This document shows, in pieces, positions 16,855 to 25,403 of a stretch of 64,000 nt of DNA. This DNA is from Deltaproteobacteria bacterium RIFOXYD12_FULL_56_24. Lineage in GTDB: Bacteria > Desulfobacterota > Desulfobulbia > Desulfobulbales > Desulfurivibrionaceae. The translations under genes were made by a program, and so were the position numbers. Position 1 is the stretch's first letter. Each line of letters starts with the position of its first letter. Location of the stretch: positions 1 to 64,000 of the forward strand of contig MGTD01000018.1 of assembly GCA_001799285.1 (NCBI GenBank), in the 5' to 3' direction. The notes under the pieces were generated by a model that ran no database searches, was not told the origin of the DNA, and was given only the letters and a program-made list of their open reading frames with translations.

Positions 16855-16865
16855 GATCTTTCACC

Positions 16866-17687
16866 TCAAATAATATAGAAGAGGGATGGATGTGTCCCTA
16901 TTGCAGGATTTCGCTGGATGGTAAAGGATGTCTTCAGTACCTGGCTGATCTCGGAGTTGGGATCATTGAGGTCCCCGAAGATAAGGCCCTTGGCTTGGCT
17001 TGCGACTTCCACACAGGCCGGAATCTGGCCGATGGCCAGCCGTTCGGTGCAGAAATTGCATTTTTCCACCACCCCGCGCATTCTGGTGGGGAATTTTGGG
17101 TTTTCCGCCTTGATAAAAGGCCGGCCGTTTGCATCCTTGCCGCGCGGGTCGCGCCAGTTGAAGCTCCTGGCGCCATACGGGCAGGCGGCCATGCAGAACC
17201 GGCAGCCGATGCAGCGGTGATAGTCCATGGCCACGATACCGTTCTTTTTCTTAAAGGTCGCCTTGGTGGGGCAGGCCCGGACGCAGGGCGGCTTTTCGCA
17301 ATGGTTGCACAGGGTCAGAATGGGCATGCCCTTGAGTCCATCCGGGCGCTTGTCCTGGCTGTGCTCGGGGAAAACATGGTCGTAGGATTCGACCCAGAGC
17401 CATTTGATTTCATCCTTTTTGTTGCCGAAGTCCGGCACATTGTGGATGGTGTGGCAGGCCGTTACGCATTGTTCCGCCAGCCCGGGATTCTCGGTGAACT
17501 TCTTGACATCGATGACCATGCCGTAGCGCTTGCCGGTGGGGGCAGCGGCGCCATGGCCGCTCGCAGCCGGACCGGCGGAGGCGAGAGCTTCGCCCTTGAG
17601 CAGGGTATTAAAGGCCGAGGGTGCGGCAATGCCGGCAATGGCGGTGAGCCCGGCAATCTTCAAAAAATCTCTTCTCTTGCTATCCAT
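16866..17687 (-). CDS. dsrO: Periplasmic iron-sulfur subunit DsrO
   Basis: This 273-residue protein has a twin-arginine-type signal (KRRDFLKIAGLTAIAG, residues 4-19) that sends it folded to the periplasm. Ferredoxin-type cysteine clusters are visible: CNHCEKPPCVRACP, CIGCRFCMAACPYG and CNFCTERLAIG. They are expected to bind several [4Fe-4S] clusters that link DsrP and DsrJ. It starts 1 base after dsrJ ends and is separated by 11 bases from dsrP. The length is normal for the family. Confidence 0.94.
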   Translation of the reverse strand: MDSKRRDFLKIAGLTAIAGIAAPSAFNTLLKGEALASAGPAASGHGAAAPTGKRYGMVIDVKKFTENPGLAEQCVTACHTIHNVPDFGNKKDEIKWLWVESYDHVFPEHSQDKRPDGLKGMPILTLCNHCEKPPCVRACPTKATFKKKNGIVAMDYHRCIGCRFCMAACPYGARSFNWRDPRGKDANGRPFIKAENPKFPTRMRGVVEKCNFCTERLAIGQIPACVEVASQAKGLIFGDLNDPNSEISQVLKTSFTIQRNPAIGTHPSLFYII

Positions 17688-17688
17688 G

Positions 17689-18069
17689 TTACATCGCCTC
17701 CTTCGGCTGGAGATGACAATCCCAACAATACGGTTTTACGGAGGCATAGCTGTGGCAGGTGTCACAGAATTTTTTCTTGTCGCTGTGACACTTCATGCAG
17801 CCATTCTGCAGGCTCCGTACATATTCGGTCCCGTTGGCGGTTTTCCCGATGCGGGCGCCGTCTTCGCGCAGGATATCATCGCGCCACTGGTTGAGCAGCA
17901 CCATATGCGAGGTTCGCATGTACTGAGCTGGCGCAACACATTCTGTATAGTCCTTCGGTTTTTCCGGCTTGGGCATCTTGCCGGCATCCCCGGATTTATA
18001 CCACATCGGGGAGGTCATGAGGCCCAAGAACAGTATCAACGCAGGTATGATTCTTCCTTTCCCGTACAT
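17689..18069 (-). CDS. dsrJ: Triheme cytochrome DsrJ
   Basis: The 126-residue protein has an uncleaved N-terminal hydrophobic anchor (residues 7-20) and three heme motifs, CMKCH, CDTCH and CWDCH. The conserved CVAPAQYMRTSH block contains Cys44, which in studied DsrJ proteins is the unusual His/Cys ligand of one heme. It faces the periplasm and is the proposed site of sulfur or thiol redox chemistry in the complex. It lies 5 bases after dsrK. The family match is very clear despite the small size. Confidence 0.95.
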   Translation of the reverse strand: MYGKGRIIPALILFLGLMTSPMWYKSGDAGKMPKPEKPKDYTECVAPAQYMRTSHMVLLNQWRDDILREDGARIGKTANGTEYVRSLQNGCMKCHSDKKKFCDTCHSYASVKPYCWDCHLQPKEAM

Positions 18070-18074
18070 AATTA

Positions 18075-19721
18075 TCAGCCCTCCATTCCTGCCAGAGGCG
18101 TAAAACGGAGATCCGTTTCCCTCTCTTTTTCACCTTCCATAATGAGGGCGTTGCCCACCAGCTCGGAAACGCCGCACACTTCGACATCAGGATTCCAGTA
18201 CTGATTGAGGGCAAGCAGGGTTGCCCGGTCAATGGCGCAGACACAGGAGAGCATGTTGACCCCGTGCTTGTCGGCCACATGGCGGACCGCATTTGCCCTG
18301 GGCAGGCCGCCCCGCATCCGCAGGTCCATGATCTCCCCGGTGTTGAGGCCGGTACCGCTGCCGCAGCAGAAGGTATTCTCGCGGATGGTGTTTTCCGGCA
18401 TTTCGTGAAAATTGTTGCAGACGCTCTTGAGGATATGCCGGGGTTCTTCCAGCAGTCCCATACCGCGCGCGGTGTTGCAGGAATCGTGGTAAGTGACGGT
18501 CCGGTGATCGTTGCGGCTGGGGTCGAGTTTCAACTTGTTGTGGTGGAGCAGGTCGGCGGTAAACTCGCTGATATGCACCATCTTGGTGGAGGCGGCGTTA
18601 GCAAACACCGTGCCGGTGATCGGAGATTTGGGCACTTCGAGGAAGTTCGCCGGGCCGTTCATGGTGTCCATGTACTGGTGGAGCACCCGCCACATGTGGC
18701 CGCATTCGCCGCCCAGGATCCATTTGACCCCCAGGCGGTCCGCCTCGGCGTACATCTTGGCGTTGAGTTTTTTCATCAAGCTGTTGTGGGTAAAGAGCCC
18801 GAAGTTGCCGCCTTCCGAGGTGTAGGTGCTGATGGTGTAATCCAGGCCGATGTGCTCAAAGAGGAGCAGATAACCCATAAAGGTGAAGATGCCCGGTTCG
18901 GCGAACACATCGGCGGAGGGGAAGATGAAGAGAACCTCGGCGCCTTTGCGGTTGAAGTTGAGATTCTGCAGGCGAACCCCGGTTGCTTCCTCGATATCGT
19001 CCAGAAGAAACTCGGCGTTTTCTTTAAAAGTGTGGGGCTGCAGGCCCAGATGATTGCCGGTCCGGTTGGAGTTGGCAGCCGGCTCCAGGATCCAGTTGGT
19101 TCCCACCCCCACCAGATGGAGCAGTTCGCGGGCCATCATCGTCACCTCGGCGGTGTCGATGCCGTAGGGGCAGAACACCGAACAGCGCCGACACTCAGTA
19201 CACTGATAAAAGTACATGAACCATTCTTTCAGCACCTTGAAGGTCATGGGCCGGGCCCCAGCCATCTGGCCCAGCAGCTTGCCGGCCAGAGTGAAATCAT
19301 TGCGATAGACGGAGCGGAGCAGCTCGGCCCGCAGAACCGGCATGTTTTTCGGATCGCCGGTGCCGAGAAAAAAGTGGCACTTGTCGGCGCAGGCCCCGCA
19401 ACGCACACAGCAATCCATGAAGATCTTCAAGGAACGGAATTTGTCAAGCCGCTCTTTCAGTCCGTTGAGAATGATCTCCTTCCAGTTTTCCGGCAGGTGC
19501 CAGTCATCGCTTTCCGGATCCCACTCGCGGGGAACCCCGAAAATTCCAGGCAGACTCTTGTTGTGATATTCAACGATACTTTTTTTGGCCGGATAACAGT
19601 AATTTCCCGGCTTGAAAACGGCTTCCACGTCCCACCAATCCTTTGCCGGAACGGCGCCAGTCATCAAGGATGGCTCCTTGACCACTTTTTCCTTCATCTG
19701 TGCTACTTTGGTATCTGCCAT
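18075..19721 (-). CDS. dsrK: DsrK, heterodisulfide-reductase-like catalytic subunit
   Basis: The 548-residue protein has two [4Fe-4S] ferredoxin motifs (CCVRCGACADKCH and CTECRRCSVFCPYG) and C-terminal CCG-type motifs (YHDSCNTARG, FCCGSGTGL). The latter correspond to the noncubane cluster site of HdrD-like enzymes, thought to reduce the DsrC trisulfide. It faces the cytoplasm and is bound to DsrM. The ATG at 19721 is chosen because AAGGA is nine bases upstream; the ATG at 19730 would touch the ribosome binding site. dsrM lies 31 bases upstream. Confidence 0.95.
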   Translation of the reverse strand: MADTKVAQMKEKVVKEPSLMTGAVPAKDWWDVEAVFKPGNYCYPAKKSIVEYHNKSLPGIFGVPREWDPESDDWHLPENWKEIILNGLKERLDKFRSLKIFMDCCVRCGACADKCHFFLGTGDPKNMPVLRAELLRSVYRNDFTLAGKLLGQMAGARPMTFKVLKEWFMYFYQCTECRRCSVFCPYGIDTAEVTMMARELLHLVGVGTNWILEPAANSNRTGNHLGLQPHTFKENAEFLLDDIEEATGVRLQNLNFNRKGAEVLFIFPSADVFAEPGIFTFMGYLLLFEHIGLDYTISTYTSEGGNFGLFTHNSLMKKLNAKMYAEADRLGVKWILGGECGHMWRVLHQYMDTMNGPANFLEVPKSPITGTVFANAASTKMVHISEFTADLLHHNKLKLDPSRNDHRTVTYHDSCNTARGMGLLEEPRHILKSVCNNFHEMPENTIRENTFCCGSGTGLNTGEIMDLRMRGGLPRANAVRHVADKHGVNMLSCVCAIDRATLLALNQYWNPDVEVCGVSELVGNALIMEGEKERETDLRFTPLAGMEG

Positions 19722-19752
19722 TGTCGTCATTCCTTCTCAGAGATTTTCAGGC

Positions 19753-20793
19753 TCACTCGGCCGCTTTTGCTGCTTCTTCCCCGGCAGGCTGAGCGGGCAA
19801 TTCTTTCTCGACCGGGATGTCCGCCCCGACCATGAACTCACGGAATTCATCCTCATATGATGCGTAGGAATGGGGCTTGATTTTCGGGTCATTCCAGGGA
19901 TTGATGTGCCGAACCATCCGGTTGTTATTGATCATGTTCCGGGTGGGGCTCATGAAAACGCCGGCCATGTGCATCAGCTTGCTGAAAGGGAAGTAGATCA
20001 GCAGGGCGCAGACCAGAAAAACGTGCACGAAGAAGATCGCGCCGATCTGGCCGGTGATGGTCGGGGAAAGGGTGGCAAGACCAAGGGCCAACTGCTTGAT
20101 GGCGACCACGTCAACCCTGAGGAAGTAGCGCATCAGAATCCCGGTGATGCCGATACCCATAATCAGAAACAGGGGGAAATAGTCAGCGGGCAGCGAAATA
20201 TAGCGGATGTTGGTGAGCGTTATCCGGCGGAGAAAAAGAAAAGCGAGGGCACCGAGAAAGATGGCATCGGTCTGATAGAAAACCGGGGTGCCGATCTGCA
20301 TGAAACCGTCCCCGAACTCAAGGGCTGCGACAAAAGCAGGGATCGGGTCCATGAACAGCCGCATATGCCGGAGAACAATGACCAGAAAACAGTAGTGGAA
20401 CAAAATCGCGAACAGCCAGAGAAATTTACTGGAGCCGTATACCAGTTTGGGGCCCTCGTGCATTTCCGCCTTGGTGTTGCGGAACAGGGAGCGAAACAGA
20501 AAAACCTCGAGCAGCATCCGGCCGATTACCCCGGCCTTGGTTGACGGGCAGTCAAGCTTGTTTTGCTTGATCCAAGGCAGGGAGTTCGCCTGGCCGCAGG
20601 TGGTCGGAATCCGGAAGGGAACCGGAGAGCTTGCCCAATAGACAACCCGGTAGACAACGCCCCCCAAAAAGACGGCAAAGGCAAGATAGGGCAAGATGAT
20701 CCCCACCAGCGCCTGCCCACCGGGCACCTGGGCGGCCACCAAGGCAACCACGACAAGCACCAGCACTGCGATTAATGGATTGATAATTCTCAT
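19753..20793 (-). CDS. dsrM: DsrM, diheme cytochrome b membrane subunit
   Basis: This 346-residue protein has two N-terminal helices, the conserved loop CGQANSLPWIKQNKLDCP (residues 66-83) and a NarI-like four-helix part with histidines in FHYCFLVIVLRHMR and HVFLVCALLIYF for heme b. It oxidises or reduces menaquinol and is paired with DsrK. It is the first gene of the dsrMKJOP set. An Ala/Glu-rich tail ends the protein. The 144-base gap to the RsbRD-domain gene upstream could hold a promoter. Confidence 0.94.
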   Translation of the reverse strand: MRIINPLIAVLVLVVVALVAAQVPGGQALVGIILPYLAFAVFLGGVVYRVVYWASSPVPFRIPTTCGQANSLPWIKQNKLDCPSTKAGVIGRMLLEVFLFRSLFRNTKAEMHEGPKLVYGSSKFLWLFAILFHYCFLVIVLRHMRLFMDPIPAFVAALEFGDGFMQIGTPVFYQTDAIFLGALAFLFLRRITLTNIRYISLPADYFPLFLIMGIGITGILMRYFLRVDVVAIKQLALGLATLSPTITGQIGAIFFVHVFLVCALLIYFPFSKLMHMAGVFMSPTRNMINNNRMVRHINPWNDPKIKPHSYASYEDEFREFMVGADIPVEKELPAQPAGEEAAKAAE

Positions 20794-20937
20794 TTACCGT
20801 CACCTCACATCATGGTTTTTAGGAGTCGTTACGAAATAACCGCTACGGTTTTGAGCCCTTTGGTTAGTGCGCCTTATGCCGGGAGCGCACAACCACTTTC
20901 GAGGTCACAATCGTGCAGGCTATTTTTTAACGACGGC

Positions 20938-21486
20938 TTAAAGAATGTTTTGTAGAGTTTTCGCCTTTTCCGCGTTGTTTCCTGGCAAAAGCCGGGAGGG
21001 GCAGCATCCCCCCTCGCTCAAGAGGGGGTTCCCCCGCCGGTACTCCTCAAGCCTGGTCTTGTGCAGCTGTTCTCGGCTGGCCATGTAGAGATCAAACAGG
21101 GTGTAGGCCAGGATGTCGGCCTTTTCCTCAAAAGTCAGCCAGCCTTCATGGTCAGCCAGTTTTTCCCGGTGATAGAAATCCTTGACCACTTCTTTCAGCT
21201 TGTAGGCCATCGAAACGGCCTGGGACGGGATGAATTCCTGTACCGCCCTGATCTTGACCAGTTGGTTCAAGGCGGGGACAAGCCCTTCGAGCGTCTCGCT
21301 CTCAAAAAGCAGTGCGTAGACCTCCCACAGGCTGCTTTTTACCGCATAGCCCACCGGGTTGGCAAACTGGTTCTTCTCTTTTTTAAAGATCCTGGCGCCA
21401 TCCTCCGGGTAGGTCGCCAGCACCCGATCGACCCAAACCTCCAGAATCTCGCCTTTGTTTTCGATGAGCATTTCTTGCAACAGCAT
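20938..21486 (-). CDS. RsbRD N-terminal-domain protein upstream of dsrM
   Basis: The 182-residue helical protein matches the RsbRD_N sensor-type domain: MLIENKGEILEVWVDRVLATYPEDG at the start, then NPVGYAVKSSLWEVYALLFE and LNQLVKIRAVQEFIPSQAVS. In many sulfate reducers a gene of this kind lies directly upstream of dsrM, which suggests a regulatory or assembly role for the Dsr membrane complex; that is known only by association. The tail has an unusual Cys pair (EGGCCPSRL). It is cooriented with the dsr operon and preceded by a 16-bp palindrome at 21536-21551. Confidence 0.75.
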   Translation of the reverse strand: MLLQEMLIENKGEILEVWVDRVLATYPEDGARIFKKEKNQFANPVGYAVKSSLWEVYALLFESETLEGLVPALNQLVKIRAVQEFIPSQAVSMAYKLKEVVKDFYHREKLADHEGWLTFEEKADILAYTLFDLYMASREQLHKTRLEEYRRGNPLLSEGGCCPSRLLPGNNAEKAKTLQNIL

Positions 21487-21535
21487 TATTTACCCTCTGG
21501 AACCCCCTGTTTTTTTAGGGGAAAATCCCTATATC

Positions 21536-21551
21536 CTGAATGACCATTCAG
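21536..21551. promoter_or_regulatory. 16-bp palindrome upstream of the RsbRD-dsr operon
   Basis: CTGAATGACCATTCAG is a perfect inverted repeat with 7-bp arms and a 2-bp centre, 50 bases upstream of the RsbRD gene start. The half-site TGAATG resembles TetR-type operators. It is placed to overlap or lie close to the promoter of RsbRD-dsrMKJOP. No regulator gene is adjacent, so the binding protein is unknown. Confidence 0.45.
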
Positions 21552-21640
21552 AATGGGAATGGCATTGTTAGCATGTTTCAATCCAGATTTCAATAGGAAA
21601 AAATGAGAGGAAATGTGGGAAAATGAGGGGAAGGAATGGA

Positions 21641-22063
21641 TCAGGAGATGGTGTCGAGGAGAATGCCGGATTCCTGCTGAAGGTTTCTGAGGAGAGCCGG
21701 CAAATCATTCAAGTCAATATTCACATCACCGATGATGGAGCATTGCTCATTGCCGGAGCAGTCGTAGACATCAAGAAAATAACCGCGTTCGTCTTTAGTG
21801 AGGACAAGATGGAGGAGGATTTTCTGATTATTCAAGTGGGTGTTGACTTGTTCCACCAGCCGGCGCACCGAGCTTTCCTCGGACGAAAAAAGGAAATCCT
21901 GTTCTTGCCGATGTCGCCCTTCCCTGTCCCGCTGCCAGTCTCTTTTGAAGGCCCCGATGCGCGCCACCGGGGCTAATCCGTCAATGGGCTCGACCTTTTT
22001 TTCCAAACGATACGGACCGATTCTTGCGGGTCGTGGAAATTTGATTTCATCGGAAATGACCAT
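21641..22063 (-). CDS. Hypothetical protein with FlaG-like C-terminus
   Basis: The 140-residue protein has a basic, arginine-rich N-terminal half (FKRDWQRDREGRHRQEQD). Its C-terminal half has the pattern V-x-x-x-N-x-x-L ... hydrophobic strands ... IDLNDLPALLRNLQQESGIL, reminiscent of FlaG-family proteins. No flagellar genes are nearby, so a flagellar function is doubtful. It lies between the MBL hydrolase and the RsbRD gene, cooriented with both but with gaps over 100 bases. Confidence 0.5.
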   Translation of the reverse strand: MVISDEIKFPRPARIGPYRLEKKVEPIDGLAPVARIGAFKRDWQRDREGRHRQEQDFLFSSEESSVRRLVEQVNTHLNNQKILLHLVLTKDERGYFLDVYDCSGNEQCSIIGDVNIDLNDLPALLRNLQQESGILLDTIS

Positions 22064-22178
22064 CGTCGTCCCCCGTTCGTGGCGGTTTTTCTGTCGGACT
22101 TTATTGTTTCTCCTTGATATTCTGTCATAATCTCATCGACATGATTGTTGAAAAACTATAATGCTTAAGCCTCCAAAA

Positions 22179-23102
22179 TTAAACTTCTATTTCCGTTCCT
22201 TCCCTGGCAAAGAAAATTTCCGTGGCGCCCTGCCCTGCCCGGGCACAATATTTTTCCGATAAGGTGTCGATCTGGTCATCGGTGCGCATGGGATCATGAT
22301 GAAACAGGGCCAGGGCTTTCACGCCGGCATGTTTGGCCGCGGCAATGGCGTGTTCGAAAGAGGAATGGCCCCAGCCCATAAATCTGGCCGTATATTCCTC
22401 CTGGGTGTACTGAGCGTCATGCACCAGAAGATCCGCCCCGGAAAAAAATTGTTCCAGAGCGCCATTCTGTTCCTGGGCCACCAGTTCGCCCTCGGCGGCC
22501 ATGCCTTGGTCATAGGACGGGTCTTCCGGATCCGTGCAGAAAACATTGCGGAACGGCTCGGTATCATAGGACGTGCAGACCGCCTTCCCTTGATAGGCAA
22601 AGCGGTAGCCAAGGCAGAGGATGGGATGATTCAGGTATTTTGTGGTCACGGTGATGCCATCGCCCAAATCGAATTTCCCCTCCTTGAGATCAAGATATTC
22701 AATTTTGGCGGCAAGCTCTGCCTGGCGAACCGGGAAGTAGCGGTAGGTCAGCTGACCACCCACGATTTTTTCCAGGGTGTCGCCTTCAAAACTGACCGGG
22801 CCATAAACCTTGATGGTGCTGCCCGGCACATAGATGGGGGTAAAAAAGGGAAAGCCCATGATGTGATCCCAGTGGGTATGGGTCAGAAAGACATCCGTGC
22901 TGATCGGTCCGGCCTTGAAATCATTGGCCATCATGAAATTGCCCAGCTCTCTAATGCCGGAACCGGCATCAATGATGATGAGACGATTGACTTCCGGGAA
23001 GCGCAGCTCGATACAGGCTGTGTTTCCGCCATACTTCATGGTTTTTGGGCCAGGACAGGGAATGGAGCCCCGAACTCCCCAGAATTTGATTTTTATGCTC
23101 AT
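22179..23102 (-). CDS. MBL-fold metallo-hydrolase
   Basis: This 307-residue protein starts KIKFWGVRGSIPCPG, the hallmark of a phosphodiesterase-like metallo-beta-lactamase subfamily. The zinc motif HTHWDH is at about residues 75-80, with further ligands in LVHDAQYTQEEY and WGHSSFEHAI. It is probably cytoplasmic and its substrate is unknown; relatives include cyclic-nucleotide and tRNA-processing hydrolases. It overlaps the upstream HDOD gene by 4 bases, so the two are cotranslated, which hints at a shared signalling role. Confidence 0.85.
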   Translation of the reverse strand: MSIKIKFWGVRGSIPCPGPKTMKYGGNTACIELRFPEVNRLIIIDAGSGIRELGNFMMANDFKAGPISTDVFLTHTHWDHIMGFPFFTPIYVPGSTIKVYGPVSFEGDTLEKIVGGQLTYRYFPVRQAELAAKIEYLDLKEGKFDLGDGITVTTKYLNHPILCLGYRFAYQGKAVCTSYDTEPFRNVFCTDPEDPSYDQGMAAEGELVAQEQNGALEQFFSGADLLVHDAQYTQEEYTARFMGWGHSSFEHAIAAAKHAGVKALALFHHDPMRTDDQIDTLSEKYCARAGQGATEIFFAREGTEIEV

Positions 23103-23995
23103 AATGTTTCCCTGGCGACCTGGAGAAAAACCCGGGCCTTGTCGATTTCTTGTTGCACAACCAGGTGCAGGCTTGAAAGCTCAAGCCAGCTCAGGCCGAC
23201 TTGGCGGAGAAGCTCGTTGATTCTGGACAAATCCGGGTAGCGGTCTCCGGCGGAACCGATGTCAAAGAGATTGGCGTAGGTGTTAGCCAGGGCCACCACA
23301 CCAACCAGCTGCCGGTTATCGGTCGAGGCCTTTTCCGGGTTGTGGTGAAAGCGAAGTATTTCGGTGAGTGCGAGGTTAAGCTGCCACTTTTCGGCGATCA
23401 TCTTCCCGGATTGACCATGATTAAAGCCCAGCAGCATCTCCTCGGCTCTGGTCAACGGCCCCTGTTCAATTGCGGCTAGCTCCAGGGCCTGCCGGTATTC
23501 TTCGGCGAAACAGTTGTTCAGCGGGATTTTTCCCACATCGTGGAGCAGCCCGGCCACAAAGAATTCCTCCTGCATCATGCCGGGGATCCCCTTGAGACCG
23601 GCCAGGGCCTTGGCCATCACCCCCACACATAGGGAATGGGTCCAGAAAGCATCCATGGACAGCGAGCGAAATGAGTCTTTTTGCCCCATGGTTCCCAGGA
23701 CCGCGGTGCTCAAGGCCAGGTTTTTCACGGTATTGATCCCGAGCATGATGATTGCCCGGGTGAGGGAATTGATCTGATTGGGCAGGGAATAATAGGCTGA
23801 GTTGATGAGTTTGAGCACCTGTCCGGTCAGGACCGGGTCGAGGGCGATAACCCGGTTCAAATCGTTGGCCGAGGTGTTGGGGCGATTGCAGACCTCCAGA
23901 ACCTTGGTCACCGTGGTGGACAGGCTCGGCATCCGCTCGATATACTTATGGATCAGCGCAAAGCGCTGTTCGTTAGTCAAGGGGGGGGCTGGCAT
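23099..23995 (-). CDS. HDOD-domain signalling protein
   Basis: This 298-residue protein carries an HDOD domain over most of its length: MPSLSTTVTKVLEVCNRP, ALDPVLTGQVLKLINSAYYS and the modified HD core HDVGKIPLNNCF around residues 150-165. The family relays signals in two-component and cyclic-di-GMP circuits without known catalysis. It is the first gene of a two-gene unit with the MBL hydrolase (ATGA-type overlap at 23099-23102). No receiver or other output domain is attached. Confidence 0.88.
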   Translation of the reverse strand: MPAPPLTNEQRFALIHKYIERMPSLSTTVTKVLEVCNRPNTSANDLNRVIALDPVLTGQVLKLINSAYYSLPNQINSLTRAIIMLGINTVKNLALSTAVLGTMGQKDSFRSLSMDAFWTHSLCVGVMAKALAGLKGIPGMMQEEFFVAGLLHDVGKIPLNNCFAEEYRQALELAAIEQGPLTRAEEMLLGFNHGQSGKMIAEKWQLNLALTEILRFHHNPEKASTDNRQLVGVVALANTYANLFDIGSAGDRYPDLSRINELLRQVGLSWLELSSLHLVVQQEIDKARVFLQVARETL

Positions 23996-24184
23996 CAGCG
24001 GAATCCATCCATTTATGGTTACGGGTTACGTTTAGGACATAGTAGCTGAGGCTTGCCGTGCGGTCAAGAAAAGGGCAGTCAACAATCGTGCTTGATCAAA
24101 AAATCGCGAACCATTTCGTTCATGATCACGATTTTTGGCTTGCCTGTTTCATGGATAATGATCCAGACGCAGCGTTGAAAAGCC

Positions 24185-24335
24185 GTAATCTTTCACCAGG
24201 AACAAAAAACGTGGCTAAACCACTGGACTGTAAACGTTCAGCAGTGCCGCAGATGCGCGAAAGAGGTCTGCGAAGTGTGCTGGTGCACATGAGCAGGCCG
24301 ATGACAAAGCAGATGCGGTGCTGCTGAACATTTAC
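24185..24335 (+). repeat. Palindromic element copy A
   Basis: This is a member of the dispersed palindromic family. Its three 11-bp words are GTAATCTTTCA (24185-24195), GTAAACGTTCA (24230-24240) and the inverted TGAACATTTAC (24325-24335). Imperfect flanking direct repeats are GAAAAGCC (24177-24184) and GAAATGCC (24336-24343), 159 bases apart. The words agree less well with each other than in other copies, so this is probably an older, decayed insertion. It lies in the gap between the HDOD and hisA genes. Confidence 0.7.
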
Positions 24336-24428
24336 GAAATGCCCGGAAAAGATCGCTGTCCACCTGGAGGATTAAGCGTTCGCCTTCTCCGGCATTGTCG
24401 ACGAATTGGTGCTGGTCGCTGACCTGAC

Positions 24429-25205
24429 TCAAGGCCGGCATCCTTCCTGTCTGTTAAAGGCCACCGCCTCCGAATAGGTGATCCCGGCGCCGCCGAAGAT
24501 GTCCAGGGCGCTGCCGATGGTGGCGTCCAGACGATTTTGTCCCAGTTCCTTGACCCGGTAGAGATCGGCAAGATTCTGCACTCCGCCCGCATAGGTGGTG
24601 GGGAGCGGGCTCCATCTGCCGAGCAGCGCGGTGAGCTCCTCTTCTATGCCCGCACATTTGCCTTCCACATCAACGGCGTGGATCAGAAATTCGCAGCAGT
24701 GGTTGGCAAAATATTCGAGAGATTGGGCGGAAACCGTCACCTGGGTGAATTTCTGCCAGCGATCGGTGACGATAAAATATTCACCCCCCCTTTTCCGACA
24801 GCTCAGGTCAAGGACCAGACGTTCCCGGCCCACACCCCGGACCAGCTCTTTAAGCCGGTCTTCATGCACCACCCCGTCCTTAAACACCGCCGAGGTAACA
24901 ATCACCTCGCTTGCCCCCTGATCCAGCCAATGGCCGGCATTGGCCGCAGTGATGCCGCCACCCACCTGCAGGCCTTGGGGGAAGGCTTGCAGGGCTTCAG
25001 CTGCCGCAGCTTCGTTGCCCGGACCCAGCATGATCACATGGCCGCCCAAGAGGCGGTCCGCCTTGTACATCGCGGCATAATGGGCGGCCGGCTGGTCCGA
25101 GGCAAAGTTGGTGGTCAGTCCCCCCTGTTGTCCGTCAGAGAGGGAGGAGCCGACAATCTGTTTTACCCGGCCCTGGTGGAGGTCGATGCACGGTCTGAAT
25201 TTCAT
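24429..25205 (-). CDS. hisA: HisA, eukaryotic-type ProFAR isomerase
   Basis: The 258-residue protein opens FRPCIDLHQGRVKQIVG and has the phosphate-binding barrel motifs LQVGGGITAAN and TTYAGGVQNLADL. It fits the fungal/plant HIS6-type form of phosphoribosylformimino-AICAR-phosphate isomerase (histidine biosynthesis, step 4) better than the usual bacterial HisA. No other his gene is adjacent, so it stands apart from a his operon. The length is normal for the eukaryotic-type group. The assignment is by motif memory; TrpC-like barrels were considered and fit less well. Confidence 0.8.
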   Translation of the reverse strand: MKFRPCIDLHQGRVKQIVGSSLSDGQQGGLTTNFASDQPAAHYAAMYKADRLLGGHVIMLGPGNEAAAAEALQAFPQGLQVGGGITAANAGHWLDQGASEVIVTSAVFKDGVVHEDRLKELVRGVGRERLVLDLSCRKRGGEYFIVTDRWQKFTQVTVSAQSLEYFANHCCEFLIHAVDVEGKCAGIEEELTALLGRWSPLPTTYAGGVQNLADLYRVKELGQNRLDATIGSALDIFGGAGITYSEAVAFNRQEGCRP

Positions 25206-25340
25206 GGGATCTCAACTGTTGAATTTTCAGTAAGATTAGCCCTATCTCAGGGAAAAAGTCAATAAAGATGGACTCGCCAAAAGAGGAAAGGTACAGGACG
25301 TAACCGTTCGGCCGGGCCGGGGAGTACGGGTTGCAGCAAT

Positions 25341-25371
25341 AAAAAAAGGTGGCCAGCTTGCGCCGTCCACC
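25341..25371 (-). terminator. Terminator of the P-loop ATPase gene
   Basis: On the minus strand a hairpin with closing arms GGTGG and CCACC (25348-25371) is followed by seven T residues (25347-25341). It lies 32 bases after the stop of the gene at 25404-26117. Confidence 0.75.
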
Positions 25372-25403
25372 TTGAATTCATCCTTGTACTGCGCAGGCAA
25401 ATG

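Noticed and set aside
19731-19752. Earlier start of dsrK at 19730
   Set aside because: The ribosome binding site AAGGA would directly touch that ATG; the ATG nine bases later has normal spacing.
25298-25340. Possible further element copy at GTAACCGTTCGGCCGGG
   Set aside because: Only the first ten bases match the family word; no second or inverted word or flanking repeat follows.
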